Below, one piece after another: positions 1-6,903 of a DNA stretch of 64,000 nt (positions are counted from its first letter, which is position 1; each line of letters begins with the position of its first letter). The stretch covers positions 1-64,000 of the forward strand of contig JAGXSU010000061.1 in assembly GCA_018333785.1 (NCBI GenBank). The letters are read 5' to 3'. Made by a program: the position numbers and the translations under genes. The notes below the pieces were generated by a model. It was not told where the DNA came from and searched no databases. It saw only the letters and a program-made list of their open reading frames with translations. This DNA is from Methylomicrobium sp. Lineage in GTDB: Bacteria; Pseudomonadota; Gammaproteobacteria; Methylococcales; Methylomonadaceae.

Positions 1-210
1 AACACCAAAAATCGATTGTGCGTTATTTCGATTGTGGAGTTTTTCCATCCGTCGCTGATAATCCAGAAAAGACGGGCTTTGCGTGAAGAACACCGAGAAG
101 GCACTCAGAACGGCATCTTCTATCCGGTATTTCTGATTGTTGCCGGGCTTACGGGAGTCCGGTAAGTCTTCGAAGGTGCGGCGTATCAGGTCAATTATTT
201 CCAAGTCCAT
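1..210 (-). CDS. IS transposase, N-terminal part (runs off window)
   Basis: Minus-strand reading frame of 70 codons beginning at the ATG complementary to 208-210 and open to the window edge. The translation starts MDLEIIDLIRRTFEDLP and contains DSRKPGNNQKYRIEDAVLSA followed by SVFFTQSPSF. I recognise this as the N-terminus of a DDE transposase often annotated as ISNCY or unclassified; the exact family is uncertain. Only the N-terminal region is visible, so catalytic residues cannot be checked. It opens a cluster of IS remnants reaching to about 1.5 kb. Confidence 0.6.
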   Translation of the reverse strand, partial: MDLEIIDLIRRTFEDLPDSRKPGNNQKYRIEDAVLSAFSVFFTQSPSFLDYQRRMEKLHNRNNAQSIFGV

Positions 211-420
211 TTGTATCTACCTATGGCTTTATTAATGTTGCGATTGATTGGTTTTAAGTGTCCCTCATTTTATCAGGGTTTTAAATTGGGAATTGCTGGA
301 TAATTTTACTCTTGTCAATTTTATACCTAATGTTGTTTATAATTATTGTTATTTTACTTACAAGCTGATGTTACTCAGCCTCATCCCAAAAAGATTATCA
401 TTTCTGGATAAAGAAAGAAC

Positions 421-1175
421 AGCGCTCTATACAGACTACCTGATTTTCAACCAAGGCCTGGAAACGGCGACAAGCCGGTCGGCGATGCTCGACGGTGAAG
501 TGAAACATGACCAATTAACCCGTCACCTGTCTGCGAGGCTATTCACCACCGAAGACCTGTGGGTTGATGTCAAACCCACCGTGCGTCAGATCGAGCGGGA
601 CGACGGCTGCCTGATCTTCGACGACACCGTCCAGGAGAAGGCGTTTACTGACGAGAACGAGATGATGTGCTGGCACTATGACCACTGCAAAGGCCGCTCG
701 GTCAAAGGCATCAACCTGCTGAATGCGTTATACCACAACGGGGACGTGACAATCCCGGTCGCCTTCGAAGTGGTGAAGAAGCCGCATCCGTTTTGCGACA
801 TTAAAACCCGCAAGGTCAAGCGGGCGGCGAAGTTCACCAAGAACGAACTGACGCGGCCAATGGTCGCCACCTGCGTGGCGAACGCCATCAAGTCACGCCG
901 TGTCTTGACCGATGCTGGTTTACGTCGAAAGAGAACTTCGAGTTCATCCTCAAGAAAGGCAAACACTTCACCAGCGCCTTGAAGGACAGCCGCTGGGTGG
1001 CGTTGACCGAAACAGACAATAACGAAAGACGCTTTGTGCGGATCAGTCAGCTGGACTTGACGGATCAACAGGCGGTGCGCGGCTCGATGAAGGACTTCCC
1101 CCCAGAAAGTACTGTTCGTCCGGCGGGTCTTTTACCCGCAGGGCACAAGACAAACAAAGACGGCAGCACCGGTTT
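421..1175 (+). pseudogene. IS701-like transposase remnant, frameshifted
   Basis: The frame contains YTDYLIFNQGLETATS, VKPTVRQIERDDGCLIFDDT, NEMMCWHYDHCKGRSVKGIN and IPVAFEVVKKPH, which I recognise from IS701-type (IS4-like DDE) transposases. One base appears lost near 914-916: the frame leaves GAT at 911 and resumes as W-F-T-S-K-E-N-F from the TGG at 916. The protein then continues to a garbled stretch ending near KTNKDGSTG at about 1175. The first catalytic Asp region (IFDDT) is present, but the C-terminal half with the catalytic Glu is missing, so it cannot be functional. The true 5' boundary is unclear; the frame is open from 248. Confidence 0.7.
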
Positions 1176-1214
1176 GTCGCCATGGTTCGCCAGCATCAGA
1201 TGTGCGACCGGTAC

Positions 1215-1523
1215 ACCGGAATGTCGCCGCGCCCAAGGTACCTCATTGATCCGCAACTTGCCGCTACTCGAGGTGATGCGCGGCACTGCACAATTCAGAC
1301 AACAGGTCTGTTCAAAGAAACTCAAATACTGCCACTGCCGTTCAACGGTATCATGAATCGAACAGCGCCCGTTCATCTCATCAGGAAAGCGGGAGCCCGC
1401 TGCGAATCCGATCCGCAAATGGAGCTCACTTCGCGCCGATTCGTCAGTTGTAACGGTCACATCGTTGACCTGCCAGGGAGTATGCAGGCCTAAAGCCATG
1501 TTGAATAATGCTTCACTGTTCAT
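1215..1523 (-). pseudogene. ISL3-family transposase, N-terminal fragment
   Basis: Minus-strand ORF beginning MNSEALFNMALGLHTPWQV, with SARSELHLRIGF and HDTVERQWQYLSFFEQTC. These are the conserved opening and zinc-finger-like part of ISL3-family transposases. About 103 residues match the family, up to VPWARRHSG; beyond that the frame reads through unrelated sequence that overlaps the IS701 remnant. The DDE domain is absent. Its 5' end abuts the truncated LysR pseudogene, so an ISL3 insertion or deletion event probably truncated that gene. Confidence 0.6.
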
Positions 1524-1535
1524 CGCTATGGTTTC

Positions 1536-1920
1536 TCAGTAGTACTCACTGTATTTCACGTAGAGCCCTGCGCTGTATACCCAGGATCGCACCAATTCGA
1601 GCTGGAAGAAGTTGCGCGACAATTTAGATAGGGCGCCAATCCGCAGGAGCTGGCGTTCGCCAGCAGAACGGGCATGCATCGCACTGAACAGTTCATCGCC
1701 AGTTTGAAAGATGGAATTGGCATAATCAAGAGCAATCCAGGCTGCTTCGGTCAATAGCAAGCGTTTGCCGTCGCGCTGGAATAGCTTTTGTCCGAGTGAG
1801 TCTTCGAGTTGACCTAATTGGATGCTGCTGAGTGCCGACTTTGAAACAAGCAGACGCTTGGCAGCTCAAGTCGGGTTGCTATCGTTGGCGATTATCCAAA
1901 ATAACGCAAGTAGCCCCTGT
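1536..1920 (-). pseudogene. LysR-family regulator (NhaR-like), broken N-terminal half
   Basis: Read on the minus strand, this segment gives a LysR helix-turn-helix: NPT, a TGA stop near 1866-1868, then AAKRLLVSKSALSSIQLGQL, EDSLGQKLFQRDGKRLLLTE and AAWIALDYANSIFQTGDELF. The start of the substrate domain follows (RQLLRIGALSKLSRNFFQLE). The in-frame stop inside the DNA-binding domain and loss of everything after about residue 130 make it non-functional. Similarity is greatest to regulators annotated NhaR. It faces away from the small genes at 2043-2361, the usual LysR divergon layout, so those are its likely former targets. Confidence 0.6.
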
Positions 1921-2042
1921 GATAATTAAGCGAAGCTATTTTACATTCACAAAAAAGAACATATCCATTAATTACATATATTGGATGAGTTAATGGCCGA
2001 TTGCTAGTATGGCAGTGTATTGATCACTTTGAGGAGATCGTC

Positions 2043-2084
2043 ATGAATACCACCATCCGCCATTGCATCCACTCACCCCCCTAA
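2043..2084 (+). CDS. possible 13-residue leader peptide
   Basis: Short ORF MNTTIRHCIHSPP preceded by a good Shine-Dalgarno sequence (GAGGAG, 2031-2036, six bases before the ATG). It lies in the divergent interval between the LysR remnant and the ORF at 2101, where a leader or remnant of the target operon would be expected. No attenuator hairpin is evident. It may equally be a decayed gene start. Confidence 0.25.
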   Translation: MNTTIRHCIHSPP

Positions 2085-2100
2085 GCGACGGAGGCCAGCC

Positions 2101-2361
2101 ATGACTGCCTGGATTGCCAACGTGGCCCTGGCAGCACCTAACCTACTGTTTTTGGCTGGGTTAATTGCCTCGGCAAAAATACCCGCAAAAACGCAAGCCA
2201 TAGCCTAAATTTGCATTGGCCTGTGCTTAATCTTTGGAATTACTTCCCCCGACCTAAGGCTCTCTATCCAGCGACTGGCCTGCCTTACTGGACAGGGATT
2301 AGCACCCACTGGAATACACGACCGACCTTGCCTAGCCGCACTGATCCCAATTATTGATTGA
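2101..2361 (+). pseudogene. small hydrophobic membrane protein with internal stop
   Basis: ATG at 2101 has a Shine-Dalgarno-like GGAGG at 2090-2094. The frame reads MTAWIANVALAAPNLLFLAG and on to residue 35, meets TAA at 2206-2208, then continues in the same frame for 50 codons (starting ICIGLCLIFGITS) to TGA at 2359-2361. The first 25 residues form one membrane segment and the post-stop part opens with another short hydrophobic stretch. I do not recognise the family. With the broken divergent LysR gene it looks like a decayed regulator-target pair. Confidence 0.35.
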
Positions 2362-2440
2362 AAAGCTCCGAAATTGTAATAACAAAGCCAGTCTTGTGGC
2401 TCAGCTCGATTTTAACCTAACATTTTTGAGGAGGTATTAA

Positions 2441-3466
2441 GTGCTCTCAGCACAACACTGTATAGCATCATTGCCTTGCGCAGTATGCGGAAACAATCAG
2501 ACAAAAATCATTGCCAAAAAAGACCGAAATGGACAGCCGCTTACTAACGTAATGTGCGTAAACTGCGGTTTGGTCTGGGTCGATCCTCAGCCGACTATTG
2601 AATGTACTGAAAAGTTTTATTCTTCTGAGTATCGAAAACAGTACAAAAAGGCTTTTCAACCAAAACACAAGCACTGTTATCGAGAAGCGCTGAGAGCCAT
2701 AGATAGAACCACTCGCTTTCTATCTGTATATAGAGATGGTATGCGAGTGCTTGATGTAGGCTCAGGGGCAGGTTTTTTCGCATACATCTTACAAAGGATG
2801 GGAATCTTAATTGACGGAATTGAGCCTAATGAAGAGTATGCAAACTATGCACTATCTAATCTTCACTTGAACACCATAAGAACTGGATTTCTTCGAGATT
2901 TAACAACTGAAAACGAATATGACCTAATAACCATTAATCATGTGTTCGAACATTTGCCCAATCCTCGCGAAGCAATGCTACAAATTCACAAACTACTTAA
3001 AAAAGGCGGGCATGTGCTAATGGAGATACCTAATATCGAGGCGACTTATCATGCACCAAATAAAATATTTCATGTCGGTCATCTTTACTGGTACAACCCT
3101 AATACAATTCGAGCTTTGGCGCTTCAACTCGGCTTTGTTATTGATGATGTACAAATTATAAATGGCACCAAGCACATCAATATAGTGCTAACAAAAAGCG
3201 ACGAATCACCAGCGTCAGAAATAGAAGTTAATTCATTGGTTGCGGGCAATGCTGAAAATGTCTCAGAGGTGCTTCAGCAGCACACCCTGCTAAGACATTT
3301 CTTGACACCCGCCCCTTATGTGAGATTTTTGAGAAAAAGTCATCAGTATTTCAAAGAGCAGATCTATATCAAAAAGTTTAAAAACGGCAAAGACATCTGC
3401 GATTCCGTATGCAATAAATTGTTTTCAATTCAAAACCCAAAATATCCGGGGTCAGGGTCAGAGTAA
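2441..3466 (+). CDS. class I SAM-dependent methyltransferase with N-terminal zinc-binding motif
   Basis: A GTG start at 2441 follows a strong Shine-Dalgarno (GAGGAGG, 2429-2435), giving 341 residues. An N-terminal C-x2-C pair (CAVC, residues 14-17) and a second one (CVNC) form a zinc ribbon as in the Methyltransf_13/23 families of sugar or natural-product methyltransferases. SAM motif I is VLDVGSGAGFF near residue 103, followed by the acidic loop IDGIEPNEEYA and the NHVFEHLPNP segment. The substrate is not identifiable. The gene is clearly more AT-rich than its surroundings and has IS remnants on one side, suggesting transfer. Its stop codon lies inside a perfect palindrome, so the last residues (SGSE) may come from repeat sequence and the native C-terminus may be lost. 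Confidence 0.8.
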   Translation: MLSAQHCIASLPCAVCGNNQTKIIAKKDRNGQPLTNVMCVNCGLVWVDPQPTIECTEKFYSSEYRKQYKKAFQPKHKHCYREALRAIDRTTRFLSVYRDGMRVLDVGSGAGFFAYILQRMGILIDGIEPNEEYANYALSNLHLNTIRTGFLRDLTTENEYDLITINHVFEHLPNPREAMLQIHKLLKKGGHVLMEIPNIEATYHAPNKIFHVGHLYWYNPNTIRALALQLGFVIDDVQIINGTKHINIVLTKSDESPASEIEVNSLVAGNAENVSEVLQQHTLLRHFLTPAPYVRFLRKSHQYFKEQIYIKKFKNGKDICDSVCNKLFSIQNPKYPGSGSE

Positions 3467-3478
3467 ATTTACTCTGAC
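3457..3478. repeat. 22-bp perfect palindrome (GTCAGAGTAAA / TTTACTCTGAC)
   Basis: The 22 bases are an exact inverted repeat with no spacer, with half-site GTCAGAGTAAA, and are preceded by an extra GGGGTCAG. The stop codon of the methyltransferase gene sits in its centre. Sequences of the type GGGTCAGAGTAAA...TTTACTCTGACCC recur in gammaproteobacterial genomes, often near REP-associated (Y1) transposases; that link is from memory. It could also act as a transcription end hairpin, though no U-run follows. Confidence 0.6.
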
Positions 3479-3793
3479 CTCGAATTACTATCGCGCTAAT
3501 AATCCGGCAAGATCAACACGGAATTAAGTTTGAGAAGTGTTGGCATTTTATTAATGCAAACAAACTTAGTGGCTAAAACTGGAAGTGCTGTGCCATATAC
3601 CCGAGGCTCATTGCAGAATTGACTCAATGTCAGGGAGTGCAGGTGTCAACATAAAACCATTGAGTTCGTCTGAGCGATAATTATTTATTTCGTAACCGGA
3701 CCGTTGAATTTATTTGCCGGCGCTTGCTTTTAAGGAGTCGCACTTGATGTGATGCCTGTAACCCTAGCCAAGAAAAACTATTGGAGCTTATCG
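3479..3793. other. intergenic, no gene seen
   Basis: About 315 bases without a convincing ORF. An alternative GTG/ATG start for the DUF502 gene lies at 3749/3752, behind AAGGAG at 3733-3738. No promoter can be called with confidence. Confidence 0.4.
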
Positions 3794-4396
3794 ATGTCCG
3801 AACTTTTAAAATCCGTCAAACTCTCGCTCAATCACTTCCTGGTGGGAGCATTCGCAATCCTGCCCGTCTATATCGTCGTGCAGATCTTCGTCTGGCTGGT
3901 CAGCTTTGTGCTGCAGTCCGTTTTCGATGTCAGGGAATGGATGGGGCATTATTGGATTACCGCCGCTGTGTTCATTGCCGTCTATGCACTGCTGGTGTAT
4001 ATCGGTCGGGAGTTGGCGAAATACCGGCAGTCCCTGATCATATCCCTGTTTGACATGCTCATCGAGCGGGTACCGTTCCTGAGCGGCGTCTACCGGGTCA
4101 GCAAGAAGGTGATCGACATGTTCCGCGGTCAAGACGGGAATCCGGTGCGGGAAGTGGTCTACGTGGAATACCCCAAAGACGGCGTATGGGTGCCAGCCTA
4201 CGTAACCAACCGGGAGGACGACCGCTATGTGCTCTATATTCCTACCTCGCCGAATCCCACCAATGGCTTCACAGTGATTATCCATGAATCCAAGGTAATT
4301 AAATCGGAATTGAATTTTGAGGAAGTCACCAGCTTTATGATCAGCGTAGGTTCCGATTTTCCCAAATCATACGAAGCGAGGAACCTGCCCCGGTAA
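3794..4396 (+). CDS. DUF502 family integral membrane protein
   Basis: The product is about 200 residues. Two N-terminal membrane segments (around LVGAFAILPVYIVVQIFVWL and ITAAVFIAVYALLVYIG) are followed by a soluble domain with RVPFLSGVYRVSKKVID, VYVEYPKDGVWVPAYVT and YIPTSPNPTNGFTVI, which are hallmark stretches of DUF502. The role of the family is unknown; plant members (COV) are membrane proteins affecting vascular patterning. I chose the ATG at 3794, with GGAG at 3783-3786, because it matches the usual family start MSELLKSVK. An upstream GTG at 3749 is also possible. The downstream small membrane gene may be cotranscribed. Confidence 0.85.
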   Translation: MSELLKSVKLSLNHFLVGAFAILPVYIVVQIFVWLVSFVLQSVFDVREWMGHYWITAAVFIAVYALLVYIGRELAKYRQSLIISLFDMLIERVPFLSGVYRVSKKVIDMFRGQDGNPVREVVYVEYPKDGVWVPAYVTNREDDRYVLYIPTSPNPTNGFTVIIHESKVIKSELNFEEVTSFMISVGSDFPKSYEARNLPR

Positions 4397-4485
4397 AGAA
4401 CCCAATGGCAAAACGCGATGATTGTTAGCCAAGTAAATGTCAAAAGCTGGTGTTTCGCTTACCGAGTGATTGCGAGGAAAATTTC

Positions 4486-4944
4486 ATGACAAAAATTGAA
4501 CTGCTTAGAACAGAGTTGATTGCTTACGCAAGAACCCTGTATCGCTTTTTGGGTGGCATCACAGTTGGCCTTGTGCTAGGTATCCCCACTTTGTTCCTGT
4601 TTGGCGATACCCTGTTATCGTTGCTCGGACATGGTCTTATAGCGCTCGGACATGCTTTGCATATACTGTTCGAGCTTTTTGAATCAATAGCCGAACATTT
4701 CTTTGAGTGGGCCTTCCATCTGTCTAAGAGAACGTCGGAAATTATCTTTTTCTGGAGCAGCTTAACCATCGCCATTGGCTTAATGGTTTATCTCATGCGC
4801 ATGGCGAAAATTGTTTCGCGACGGGCATACTCCACCGTTCAGGAGCGACGATTGGCGCTGGCCGAATCATCTAAAATCGTCGTCTGGATTCGGATTGCTC
4901 TTATCACCAGCTCGCTGAGCGCGACCCTTTTACTTTTCACATGA
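4486..4944 (+). CDS. hypothetical membrane protein, about 152 aa
   Basis: The ATG at 4486 is preceded by GAGG at 4473-4476 and is preferred to an upstream ATG at 4450. Hydrophobic segments lie near residues 20-50 (FLGGITVGLVLGIPTLFLFG and TLLSLLGHGLIALGHALHIL), around 80-100 (IIFFWSSLTIAIGLMVYLM) and at the C-terminus (IRIALITSSLSATLLLF), suggesting three or four membrane passes. I do not recognise the family. It follows the DUF502 gene by 89 bases on the same strand, and an imperfect hairpin follows its stop. Confidence 0.6.
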   Translation: MTKIELLRTELIAYARTLYRFLGGITVGLVLGIPTLFLFGDTLLSLLGHGLIALGHALHILFELFESIAEHFFEWAFHLSKRTSEIIFFWSSLTIAIGLMVYLMRMAKIVSRRAYSTVQERRLALAESSKIVVWIRIALITSSLSATLLLFT

Positions 4945-4952
4945 ATAGTCCT

Positions 4953-5009
4953 GACTTTCATCTAGACCCGCTTGTAGTTTATTTTTGCGGCTTATTTTAG
5001 ATGAAGGTC
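4953..5009. other. imperfect inverted repeat downstream of membrane gene
   Basis: GACTTTCATCTA at 4953-4964 pairs with TAGATGAAGGTC at 4998-5009 with one mismatch, leaving a 33-base loop. It begins nine bases after the preceding stop codon, so it may be a transcription-ending or mRNA-stabilising structure. No T-run follows, so it is not a typical Rho-independent terminator. Confidence 0.35.
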
Positions 5010-5076
5010 TGAAAGATTCGGGAAAGAGCATGAACCTGTTTTTAATCTCAATTTGATACTTTTTAGGCTGTAGTGA

Positions 5077-5253
5077 ATGAATGATTTTTTAAGTAAAACC
5101 CCGGTACGATCCTTGATTCCCGGCATTTTATTATCCGCTCTTTTATTGCAGGGCTTTATGGTGTTGCGTGAATTCATACTAACAGGGTCCTGTGAAAGAA
5201 CCCCCTATCAGCATGGCATTGACAAACCGGAAATAGCCGATTGGACCTCTTAG
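5077..5253 (+). CDS. possible 58-aa single-pass membrane peptide
   Basis: This short ORF starts MNDFLSKTPVRSLIPGILLS and has a hydrophobic stretch around residues 13-30 (IPGILLSALLLQGFMVL). It lies in an otherwise gene-free 575-base gap between the gene ending at 4944 and exoD. No strong Shine-Dalgarno precedes it (only AGG about 12 bases upstream). It could be a true small membrane protein, a remnant or chance. Flanking sequence to 5519 shows nothing else. Confidence 0.25.
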   Translation: MNDFLSKTPVRSLIPGILLSALLLQGFMVLREFILTGSCERTPYQHGIDKPEIADWTS

Positions 5254-5519
5254 CATCAATAAGGAATAGCAGGCAATAATTACCCGGCTTAAACCCGATA
5301 AATTTTTACCTTTCCTCCTGGTTTTGAGAGGAAGGAGAAATATTATCGCAGCAAAAGATAACAATTATTATAGGCATCGAGCTGCGGTATTAGAAATTCA
5401 ATCAGAAAAAAGTAACTTAAAGGTGGCTATTTGTTAAACAAACTGAAACGTGTTAATCTTACGATCTTGCACAAAGGATGCAAGTTGCATGGTTCCAACA
5501 TAAAATTACCGTATTGATT

Positions 5520-6134
5520 ATGGCTCAGCTTTCCAAAGACCTTCAGCGTTATTTTTTTGAAGAATCGCCTGGCGATCCACTTACCTTGGCCAATGTACTG
5601 AGGTTGGCAGGTGAGCGCACCTTCGGTTTTTTGTTTGTCTTGCTGGCACTGCCCTCGGCACTCCCGGTTCCGGCGGCGGGCTATGCCCTACCGTTTGGAT
5701 TGGTGTTGTTTTTGCTGGCGGTTCAGTTGCTGATCGGTAGCAAAAGTCCTTGGCTGCCAGGGTGGATCATAAACCGGCCAATCGCCTTGAGCCGGTTGCA
5801 GGCATTCGTGAAGCACGGTATTCCCTGGATACGACGCATCGAGGGCTTGACAAAACCGCGGCTGACTCCCTTATGCTCAAGCGGACCGGGTCGCGCGTTG
5901 ATCAGCTGCGCGGTTGCGTTGATGGCACTCTTTATGATGGTTCCCGTTCCGGGTACCAATACCCTGCCTGCTATCGGCATTTTCGTCACCGGCCTCGGAC
6001 TCCTGCACGATGATGGAGCCATTAGTCTGGTCGGACTGGCGATGTGTTTGATAGCTGCCATCTTCTCAGTATCCATCCTGTATGGCTTGTTTATGGGCGG
6101 CACCCTGCTCTTCAGTTTAAACGGACAGCCATGA
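5520..6134 (+). CDS. exoD: ExoD family membrane protein
   Basis: About 204 residues beginning MAQLSKDLQRYFFEE. Family marks include LTLANVLRLAGERTFGFLFV, LALPSALPVPAAGYALPFG and VPVPGTNTLPAIGIFVTGL, which form the repeated membrane pattern of ExoD (PF06055). ExoD was first tied to exopolysaccharide synthesis in Sinorhizobium meliloti, but its biochemical role is unsettled. Four or five hydrophobic segments suggest an inner-membrane location. An in-frame ATG at 5478 would add 14 residues, but its AAAGG lies too close, so I prefer 5520. A decayed antiporter gene follows on the same strand. Confidence 0.8.
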   Translation: MAQLSKDLQRYFFEESPGDPLTLANVLRLAGERTFGFLFVLLALPSALPVPAAGYALPFGLVLFLLAVQLLIGSKSPWLPGWIINRPIALSRLQAFVKHGIPWIRRIEGLTKPRLTPLCSSGPGRALISCAVALMALFMMVPVPGTNTLPAIGIFVTGLGLLHDDGAISLVGLAMCLIAAIFSVSILYGLFMGGTLLFSLNGQP

Positions 6135-6248
6135 GCGAAAATAGCTGCGGCAGCCAAATAAAAAACGGTCTCAAAAAGTTTCTTGGGCCAATCTCCCGTG
6201 AAAATTAAACAACATCTGCCTTCGTCTAACTTCATGCAATTAAGCCTA

Positions 6249-6881
6249 TGACAACCTATAGCAGTGATCTTCTGATGATGCTGGGTGCAGAAGTAGTGCT
6301 GACAGCCATTGGCGGCGAGCTATTTTTGAAAGGTGTGCTGGCTGTAGCAGTGTGGTTACGGGCGATTCTTTGGGCAGTAACGTGGTGAATATTGCCCTTA
6401 TCTTCGGTGTTGCCCTGATTTTTGCTCCGGTTAGAGTTCAATGGCAACAACTTCGCCGTGATTTTGTGCATGCTCTCATCATACCGTTGCTAAGCTTTTG
6501 GTTTTCGGTGAACGCCATGCTATCCCGCATCGAAGGCGGTCTGTTACTCATGATTTTTGTGCTGTCGCCGTGGGTGCGTCGCAACCCGAACTGGTTACCG
6601 TTTTGCTCGCTTGCATTCGTGGTCATGATGACATCGGCGTCGGCACATTGTTGGGAAGCAATCTCTTCAATGGCTTGGCGATCGTCGGCAGCGCTGCAAG
6701 GACTCAGCCGATCTCTGTCAAAACGGAGGAACTTGCTGTGACTCTGGGCATGGGATTATTATCTGTGCTTTTGCTGTTTCCCGAGAGAACCTGCTTGATT
6801 GGACGCGGACGAGGAGTTTTACATCTTGCCACGTATGCCGTTTTTGTTACGACCATCGTAGTTTCCAGACATACAGGATAA
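6249..6881 (+). pseudogene. calcium/sodium antiporter (CaCA, YrbG-like), multiply broken
   Basis: Pieces of a CaCA exchanger occur in three successive registers. MTTYSSDLLMMLGAEVVLTA with GGELFLKGVLAVAVWLR starts at 6249. From about 6360 a second frame gives GDSLGSNVVNIALIFGVALI and APVRVQWQQLRRDFVHALI. From about 6560 a third frame gives VGASQPELVTVLLACI, GVGTLLGSNLFNGLAIVG and a C-terminal tail to 6881. The spacing between WLR and GDSLGSN is much too short, so the alpha-1 motif (G-x-S-x-P-E) seems deleted. The alpha-2 motif survives. It sits directly before a P2-type ATPase gene, and both would have served Ca2+ export. Confidence 0.75.
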
Positions 6882-6903
6882 CTCACTCAAACAGGAACCA
6901 AAC

